This document shows, one piece after another, positions 59,120 through 64,000 of a stretch of DNA of 64,000 nucleotides. The translations under genes and the position numbers were made by a program. Position 1 is the stretch's first letter, and every line of letters begins with the position of its first letter. This DNA is from Nioella sp965215655 (GTDB lineage Bacteria > Pseudomonadota > Alphaproteobacteria > Rhodobacterales > Rhodobacteraceae). The notes beneath the pieces are model-generated. The model was not told the DNA's origin and did no database searches. It saw only the letters and a list, made by a program, of their open reading frames with translations. The DNA lies in NCBI RefSeq assembly GCF_965215655.1, contig NZ_OZ244111.1, positions 2,232,001-2,296,000 of the forward strand, read 5' to 3'.

Positions 59120-60493
59120 ATGGCAACTGAAATTCTCATGCCCGCCCTGTCGCCGACCATGGAGGAAGGCACGCTGGCCAAATGGCTGGTCAAGGAAGGC
59201 GATACAATCGAATCCGGCATGATCCTGGCCGAGATCGAAACCGACAAGGCCACGATGGAATTCGAAGCCGTGGATGAGGGCGTTATGGGCCCGATCCTGG
59301 TGGCCGAAGGCACTGAAGGCGTGAAGGTCAACACGGCCATCGCGGTGCTGCTGGAAGAGGGCGAAGACGCCTCCGCAGCGCCCGCGCCTGCTGCGGCCCC
59401 CGAAGCGGCCCCCGCCGCCGCCGAGGCCCCTGCCCCCGCGGCCGCCCCCGCCGCTGCTGCGGCCCCGGTGGTCTCCGCCAATCTCGAACCCGACTACCCG
59501 GAAGGCACCGAGATGAAGACCCAGACCGTCCGCGAGGCGCTGCGCGATGGCATGGCCGAGGAAATGCGCCGCGACGACACCGTGTTCCTGATGGGCGAGG
59601 AAGTCGCCGAATATCAGGGCGCTTACAAGATCAGCCAGGGCATGCTGGACGAGTTCGGGTCAAAGCGCGTCATCGACACGCCCATTACCGAGCACGGCTT
59701 TGCCGGCATCGCCACCGGCGCGGCTTTCGGCGGTCTGCGGCCGATCGTGGAATTCATGACCTTCAACTTCGCGATGCAGGCCATCGACCACATCATCAAC
59801 TCGGCGGCCAAGACGCTCTATATGTCCGGTGGCCAGATGGGCGCGCCCATGGTGTTCCGTGGCCCCAACGGCGCGGCTGCCCGCGTGGGTGCGCAGCACA
59901 GCCAGGACTACGCCGCCTGGTACGCACAGATCCCCGGCCTGAAAGTCGTGATGCCCTACTCGGCCTCTGACTACAAAGGCCTGATCAAGACCGCGATCCG
60001 CGATCCCAACCCAGTGATTTTCCTGGAAAACGAGATCCTATACGGCCGGTCCTTCGAGGTGCCGGTACTGGATGACTACACCGTTCCCTTTGGCAAGGCC
60101 CGCATCTGGCGCGAAGGCACGGATGTGACCATCGTCAGCTTCGGCATCGGCATGCAATACGCGCTGGAAGCCGCCGACAAGCTGGCAGAGGAAGGCATTT
60201 CAGCCGAGGTCATCGACCTGCGCACCCTGCGCCCGCTCGACTACGACACGCTGATCGCCTCGGTCCAGAAGACCAACCGCTGTGTGACCGTGGAAGAGGG
60301 CTTCCCGGTCGCCTCAATCGGCAACCACCTGTCGGCCTATATCATGGAAAACGCGTTCGATTACCTCGACGCGCCGGTGATCAACTGCACCGGCAAGGAC
60401 GTGCCCATGCCCTATGCCGCCAACCTCGAAAAACACGCGCTGGTCACGACCGACGAGGTCATCGCCGCCGTGAAACAAGTCACCTACAGGTAA
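59120..60493 (+). CDS. pdhB: pyruvate dehydrogenase E1 beta subunit with N-terminal lipoyl domain
   Basis: The 457-residue protein fuses a lipoyl domain (residues 1-80, lipoyl Lys43 in ETDK43ATMEF), an Ala/Pro linker (about 84-118) and the E1 beta transketolase-like domain (about 125-457: TVREALRDGMAEEMRRDDTV, GFAGIATGAAFGG, EGFPVASIGN). Alphaproteobacterial PdhB typically carries this extra lipoyl domain. Its lipoyl DNA sequence is nearly the same as that of pdhC. The ATG at 59120 starts the lipoyl domain. Confidence 0.96.
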   Translation: MATEILMPALSPTMEEGTLAKWLVKEGDTIESGMILAEIETDKATMEFEAVDEGVMGPILVAEGTEGVKVNTAIAVLLEEGEDASAAPAPAAAPEAAPAAAEAPAPAAAPAAAAAPVVSANLEPDYPEGTEMKTQTVREALRDGMAEEMRRDDTVFLMGEEVAEYQGAYKISQGMLDEFGSKRVIDTPITEHGFAGIATGAAFGGLRPIVEFMTFNFAMQAIDHIINSAAKTLYMSGGQMGAPMVFRGPNGAAARVGAQHSQDYAAWYAQIPGLKVVMPYSASDYKGLIKTAIRDPNPVIFLENEILYGRSFEVPVLDDYTVPFGKARIWREGTDVTIVSFGIGMQYALEAADKLAEEGISAEVIDLRTLRPLDYDTLIASVQKTNRCVTVEEGFPVASIGNHLSAYIMENAFDYLDAPVINCTGKDVPMPYAANLEKHALVTTDEVIAAVKQVTYR

Positions 60494-60505
60494 GGAGAGC
60501 GAGAG

Positions 60506-61813
60506 ATGCCTAACGAAATTCTGATGCCCGCCCTCTCGCCCACCATGGAAGAAGGCACGCTGGCCAAATGGCTGGTCAAGGAAGGCGACGAGGTCAGCTC
60601 GGGCGACCTTCTGGCCGAGATCGAAACCGACAAGGCCACGATGGAATTCGAGGCCGTTGACGAAGGCGTGATCGGCAAGATCCTTGTAGAAGAAGGCACC
60701 GAGGGCGTGAAAGTGAACACGCCCATTGCGATGCTGCTGGCCGAGGGCGAAAGCGCCGATGACGTGGCATCTGCCCCGGCGGCTCCCGCGCCTGCGGCTG
60801 CCGAAGCCCCTGCCGCCGCGCCCGAAGCTTCAGCACCAGCCCCCGCCGCAACCCCGGCCCCGGCAGCGCCTGCCGCTGCTGACGGCACGCGGATCTTCGC
60901 GTCGCCGCTGGCCCGCCGGATCGCGGCCCAGAAGGGTCTGAACCTTGCGGATATCAGCGGCTCTGGCCCCCATGGCCGGATCGTCAAGGCCGACGTGGAA
61001 GCGGCTGAGGCCAAACCCGCCGCCGCGTCTGCACCCGCTGCCGCCCCTGCCGCAGCCCCTGCTGCCGCAGCCGCACCTGCCGGGCCGTCCGCCGACATGG
61101 TCGCCAAGATGTACGAAGGCCGCGAGTACGAGGAAATCAAGCTCGACGGGATGCGCAAGACCATCGCCGCGCGGCTCAGTGAGGCCAAGCAGACCATCCC
61201 GCATTTCTACCTGCGCCGCGATATCAAGCTCGATGCGCTCTTGAAATTCCGCAGCCAGTTGAACAAGCAGCTGGAGGCGCGCGGGGTGAAACTCAGCGTC
61301 AATGATTTCATCATCAAGGCCGTCGCCAACGCACTGCAGCAGGTCCCTGCCTGCAACGCGGTCTGGGCCGGGGACCGGGTTCTGCAGCTGAAACCCTCGG
61401 ACGTGGCCGTCGCTGTCGCCATCGAAGGCGGGCTCTTCACGCCGGTTCTGAAAGATGCCGACATGAAGTCGCTCTCGGCGCTCTCTGCCGAAATGAAAGA
61501 CCTCGCCGCCCGCGCCCGGGAGCGCAAGCTGGCCCCAGCCGAATACCAGGGCGGCACCTTCGCGATCTCCAATCTCGGCATGTTCGGTATCGACAATTTT
61601 GACGCCATCGTGAACCCGCCCCATGCGGGCATCCTGGCCGTGGGGACGGGCGTGAAGAAGCCGGTAGTGGGCGAAGATGGCGAACTGACCGTGGCGACGG
61701 TGATGTCGGTCACCATGTCGGTGGATCACCGGGTGATCGACGGGGCGCTTGGCGCGGAGCTGCTGAAGGCCATCGTCGAGAACCTGGAAAACCCGCTGAC
61801 CATGCTGGCGTGA
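60506..61813 (+). CDS. pdhC: dihydrolipoamide acetyltransferase (E2)
   Basis: The 435-residue protein has one lipoyl domain (Lys43 in ETDKATMEF), an Ala/Pro linker, a peripheral subunit-binding domain (RIFASPLARRIAAQKGLNLA), a second Ala/Pro linker and the catalytic core ending with the active-site SVDHRVIDGALGAELL. It transfers acetyl groups to CoA. No lpd (E3) gene follows in the window. A terminator closes the operon. Confidence 0.96.
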   Translation: MPNEILMPALSPTMEEGTLAKWLVKEGDEVSSGDLLAEIETDKATMEFEAVDEGVIGKILVEEGTEGVKVNTPIAMLLAEGESADDVASAPAAPAPAAAEAPAAAPEASAPAPAATPAPAAPAAADGTRIFASPLARRIAAQKGLNLADISGSGPHGRIVKADVEAAEAKPAAASAPAAAPAAAPAAAAAPAGPSADMVAKMYEGREYEEIKLDGMRKTIAARLSEAKQTIPHFYLRRDIKLDALLKFRSQLNKQLEARGVKLSVNDFIIKAVANALQQVPACNAVWAGDRVLQLKPSDVAVAVAIEGGLFTPVLKDADMKSLSALSAEMKDLAARARERKLAPAEYQGGTFAISNLGMFGIDNFDAIVNPPHAGILAVGTGVKKPVVGEDGELTVATVMSVTMSVDHRVIDGALGAELLKAIVENLENPLTMLA

Positions 61814-61835
61814 GGTCTCGGATCAGAGAGTTGCG

Positions 61836-61864
61836 AAAGGGCGGCCTGATGGTCGCCCTTTTTT
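61836..61864 (+). terminator. terminator of pdhABC
   Basis: AAAGGGCG pairs with CGCCCTTT around a 10-base loop, followed by further T. Confidence 0.85.
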
Positions 61865-61870
61865 CATGTG

Positions 61871-61951
61871 GATTTCGCCGCCTGCGGCGTCGATCCAGGA
61901 GCGCCCCTCCTCGGGCCCCGTTGGGGCCGTCGTCGGGACGCGTTGCCACGG
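61871..61951 (+). repeat. dispersed hairpin element, copy E (downstream of pdhC)
   Basis: It begins GATTTCGCCGCCTGCGGCG 57 bp after the pdhC stop, just after the terminator, and ends GACGCGTTGCCACGGGA. Hairpins are CGCCG/CGGCG and GGCCCC/GGGGCC. Confidence 0.85.
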
Positions 61952-62007
61952 GAACGTGTGGCGGTTCGTTCTGCCCGGTCGAGGCCAGCGCCAGGTGGCA
62001 AGGTCGG

Positions 62008-62044
62008 AAGCCTCCGGCGGGAGTACTGGGGCCAAGAAGAAGGG
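62008..62044 (+). repeat. dispersed 'GCCTCCGGCGGGAG' tail module, copy E
   Basis: GCCTCCGGCGGGAGTACTGG followed by GGCCAAGAAGAAGGG, about 57 bp after element copy E and ending at the cysK stop on the other strand. Confidence 0.75.
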
Positions 62045-62045
62045 C

Positions 62046-63113
62046 TCAGCCCATCTGGTAGCCCGGGGTGGACCGCATGAGCGCCAGTTCGTCTTCCGTC
62101 ATCTCGCTTTCGACCCCTTCAAAAAGCGGGGTGGACAGGTAGCGTTCCCCGGTGTCGGGCAGCATGCACAGGATGCGGGATCCCTTGGGGGCGGTTTTCG
62201 CCACCTCCAGCGCGACGGCGAAGCTCGACCCGCCGGAGATGCCGGTGAAGATGCCTTCCTGCGTCGCCAGCGCTATTGACGCTGCAATACCGTCAGGGCC
62301 TGCGACCGGGATCAGCTCATCATAGCCGTTCTTATCCAGCGCCTCCTGCAAGACCAGCGGGATGAAATCCGGGGTCCAGCCCTGAATGGGGTGCGGGTTG
62401 AAGGCGGGGTGACTTTCGGCAGGCTCGCCATCTGCCGTCCGCGCTTGCGCATGGCCGCTGCCGACGAGGGCCGCATTCACGGGTTCGGTCAGGATGATCC
62501 TGGTGTTCGGGCTTTCGCGGCGCAGCACGCGCGCCACGCCGGTCACGGTGCCGCCGGTGCCATAGCCCGAGACGAAGTAGTCGGGGCCTGTGCCGTCGAA
62601 ATCGGCCAGGATTTCCTGCGCGGTCGTCGCCTCATGGATATCGGCATTGGCCTCAGACTCGAACTGACGGGCGAAGAACCAGCCATTGGCCTCGGCCAGT
62701 TCCTTGGCTTTCTGATACATGCCGGTGCCCTTTTCTTCCTTGGGCGTCAGCACAACCTTGGCGCCCAGGAAGCGCATCAGGCGGCGGCGTTCCACGGAAA
62801 AGGTTTCCACCATGGTGATGACCAGCGGATAGCCCTTGGCGGCGCAGACCATGGCGAGCCCGATGCCCGTATTGCCGCTTGTCGCCTCAACCACCGTCTG
62901 CCCCGGTTTCAACGCGCCCGAGGCCTCAGCCGCCTCGATGATACTTAGCGCCAGCCGGTCCTTGACCGATCCGCCGGGATTGAACGCCTCTGCCTTGACG
63001 TAAAGCTCCACCCCCTCTGGCGCGAGCCGGTTGATGCGGATGCAGGGCGTGTCGCCCACGGTGTCGAGAATGCTGTCATAGAGGCGCCCGCGCCCCCCGG
63101 TCTGGCGTGTCAT
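62046..63113 (-). CDS. cysK: cysteine synthase A
   Basis: The 355-residue PLP enzyme has the N-terminal SILDTVGDTPCIRINRLAPE, the PLP Lys51 (FNPGGSVK51DRLAL), the substrate loop VEATSGNTGIGLA and the phosphate-binding GYGTGGTVTGVARVL. It makes cysteine from O-acetylserine and sulfide. It is longer than E. coli CysK because of C-terminal extra residues. A serine acetyltransferase gene lies just beyond a small membrane-protein gene. Confidence 0.95.
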   Translation of the reverse strand: MTRQTGGRGRLYDSILDTVGDTPCIRINRLAPEGVELYVKAEAFNPGGSVKDRLALSIIEAAEASGALKPGQTVVEATSGNTGIGLAMVCAAKGYPLVITMVETFSVERRRLMRFLGAKVVLTPKEEKGTGMYQKAKELAEANGWFFARQFESEANADIHEATTAQEILADFDGTGPDYFVSGYGTGGTVTGVARVLRRESPNTRIILTEPVNAALVGSGHAQARTADGEPAESHPAFNPHPIQGWTPDFIPLVLQEALDKNGYDELIPVAGPDGIAASIALATQEGIFTGISGGSSFAVALEVAKTAPKGSRILCMLPDTGERYLSTPLFEGVESEMTEDELALMRSTPGYQMG

Positions 63114-63201
63114 GGCTCTGTCCTTCCCTGTTGCGTCGGCTTCAACCTAAGGGGGATCGCGGCAAAGAACAAATCGAACGATTGTGTATTGACTTTCGTT
63201 A

Positions 63202-63216
63202 GTGTAATGTTTACAC
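63202..63216. promoter_or_regulatory. candidate operator, GTGTAA-N3-TTACAC, in the cysK upstream gap
   Basis: Perfect 6-bp arms separated by TGT lie in the 174-bp AT-rich divergent gap between cysK and the small membrane protein gene. The regulator is unknown. Confidence 0.45.
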
Positions 63217-63287
63217 ATACATGCATTGAACGACCCACGACCTCGTCACCACCCAGTTTCATCAGCCCATAGCGTAAGACACAGATC

Positions 63288-63587
63288 ATGCATTCCCTTG
63301 ACCTCACAGCCCTCGATGCTCAGTTCATCTGCCGCGCTTTCGGCCTTCTGGGCTTCGCAATTTACGCGTCGGCGTTCTTTTGCCTCAGCACCGGCCGCCT
63401 CGACAGCAAGCGCCCGGAATATTTCATCATGGTCCTTGCCGCCGCAAGCTGCGTGATGGTCAGCCTCTGGGCCGATTTCAACCTCAGCGCGGCGCTGATC
63501 CAGGGCTTTTACATCCTGATGGCGCTTGGCGGCATTGCCCTGCGCAAAGACCCCAAGCCCGCCCCGGTGCGCGTTCTTTCCTCCTGA
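63288..63587 (+). CDS. CBU_0592-like small membrane protein
   Basis: The 99-residue protein has three helices (ICRAFGLLGFAIYASAFFCL, YFIMVLAAASCVMVSLWADF, SAALIQGFYILMALGGIALR). The pattern resembles CBU_0592-type membrane proteins, named from recall. It lies between cysK and the serine acetyltransferase gene and is divergent from cysK. Function unknown. Confidence 0.7.
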   Translation: MHSLDLTALDAQFICRAFGLLGFAIYASAFFCLSTGRLDSKRPEYFIMVLAAASCVMVSLWADFNLSAALIQGFYILMALGGIALRKDPKPAPVRVLSS

Positions 63588-63614
63588 TCCGATTTCCTCC
63601 CTCCCTGTTGGACT

Positions 63615-63648
63615 GCCCGTGAAGCCCCCGGTTTCACGGGCTTTTTTT
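63615..63648 (+). terminator. terminator of the small membrane protein gene
   Basis: GCCCGTGAA pairs with TTCACGGGC around an 8-base loop, followed by seven T. Confidence 0.9.
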
Positions 63649-63660
63649 CAACGAAGAACA

Positions 63661-63691
63661 GAAAAAAGCCCGCGCCATATCCGGCGCGGGC
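63661..63691 (-). terminator. terminator of the serine acetyltransferase gene
   Basis: On the minus strand GCCCGCGCC pairs with GGCGCGGGC, followed by a run of six T. It is 27 bp after the stop at 63718. Confidence 0.85.
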
Positions 63692-63717
63692 GTCTTTGAA
63701 ACTCGATTGCTTCGGGA

Positions 63718-64000
63718 TCAGTCCTTGCCGCCCCCGCAGCCCTGTACCATCTGGTCCATGGACAGGGACGGCTGATCGCACCCTGCCTCGCCCACGATTT
63801 TCGCAGGCACACCGGCGACGGTGGTTGCGGGCGGCACCTCGTGCAGCACGACGGAGCCTGCCGCGATCCGCGAACAGCAGCCCACCTTGATATTGCCAAG
63901 CACCTTGGCCCCCGCGCCGATCAGAACGCCATCGCCGATCTTGGGATGGCGGTCTTCCTCTTCCTTGCCGGTGCCGCCAAGGGTCACCGAATGCAGCATC
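63718..64000 (-). CDS. cysE: serine O-acetyltransferase, C-terminal part (cut by window edge)
   Basis: The visible 94 residues are the C-terminal left-handed beta-helix of a serine acetyltransferase: HSVTLGGTGKEEEDRHPKIG, DGVLIGAGAKVLGNIKVGCC and PATTVAGVPAKIVG. The start lies outside the window. It makes O-acetylserine for cysK. The C-terminus reads MVQGCGGGKD and does not end in the Ile that lets E. coli CysE dock into CysK. Confidence 0.9.
   Translation of the reverse strand, partial: MLHSVTLGGTGKEEEDRHPKIGDGVLIGAGAKVLGNIKVGCCSRIAAGSVVLHEVPPATTVAGVPAKIVGEAGCDQPSLSMDQMVQGCGGGKD

Noticed and set aside
59350..61090. Tandem-repeat array in pdhB and pdhC
   Set aside because: The GCC/CCC-rich stretches encode Ala/Pro inter-domain linkers typical of PDH subunits. 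No regular DNA repeat unit is present.
11451..63216. Shared promoter family linking the Hint 4 and cysK upstream gaps
   Set aside because: Both contain an ACTTTCGTTA-like string in an AT-rich gap, but the remaining sequence does not align and the match is short enough to be chance.
1..64000. CRISPR array, IS element or integron
   Set aside because: No regularly spaced direct repeats, transposase or integrase genes were found on either strand.

Overview
This 64-kb window is chromosomal DNA of a high-GC alphaproteobacterium. It is best placed in the Rhodobacterales/Roseobacter group. The main clues are a trpGD-ung-trpC-moaC-moeA-lexA block with alphaproteobacterial GAAC-N7-GAAC LexA boxes, an E1-beta pyruvate dehydrogenase with its own lipoyl domain, an Irr-type iron box, DUF1638 and corrinoid proteins, and many Hint_2 (hedgehog/intein-fold) proteins. 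Coding density is high and most genes are housekeeping. No CRISPR array, IS element or integrated prophage was seen.

Layout. 0-16 kb is the most accessory-like part: a PA0069-type radical SAM gene (cut by the left edge), a corrinoid protein and DUF1638, five Hint-domain genes (one broken by an in-frame TAG), purMN, rnd, sufE, and a small locus with a tail-collar protein, two DUF6916 proteins and a GNAT acetyltransferase. 16-19 kb has a tRNA with anticodon CAU, a sensor kinase, a metallo-beta-lactamase-fold hydrolase and tRNA-Asn. 19-27 kb has rplM-rpsI, a divergent polysaccharide deacetylase and the trp/moa/lexA operon. 27-43 kb has comEC, gltX, gltA, radA, cvpA, purF, bioY, an SDR, an MFS exporter and zapA with a coiled-coil partner. 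43-57 kb is a central-carbon region (tkt, two gap genes, pgk, class I fructose-bisphosphate aldolase) mixed with a PepSY/cytochrome b/membrane LuxR/beta-barrel group. 57-64 kb has bacterioferritin, an FtsB-like protein, pdhA-pdhB-pdhC, cysK and the end of a serine acetyltransferase gene.

How the genes relate. The two GAPDH genes differ at the residue that sets NAD versus NADP preference. Both, and the aldolase gene, are preceded by TGTTA/TAAC-type inverted repeats, so a LacI-type regulator may coordinate lower glycolysis and gluconeogenesis. LexA autoregulation is visible as three GAAC boxes overlapping a promoter. Bacterioferritin has an Irr-like box and lacks the haem-ligand Met.

The most unusual non-coding signal is a dispersed element of about 85-90 bp in five copies. 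Each copy lies downstream of a stop codon in the sense direction of that gene, with conserved edges and hairpins whose arms co-vary between copies. Other unusual signals are TTCGAA-centred perfect palindromes and a 245-bp perfectly identical tract shared by two adjacent Hint genes.
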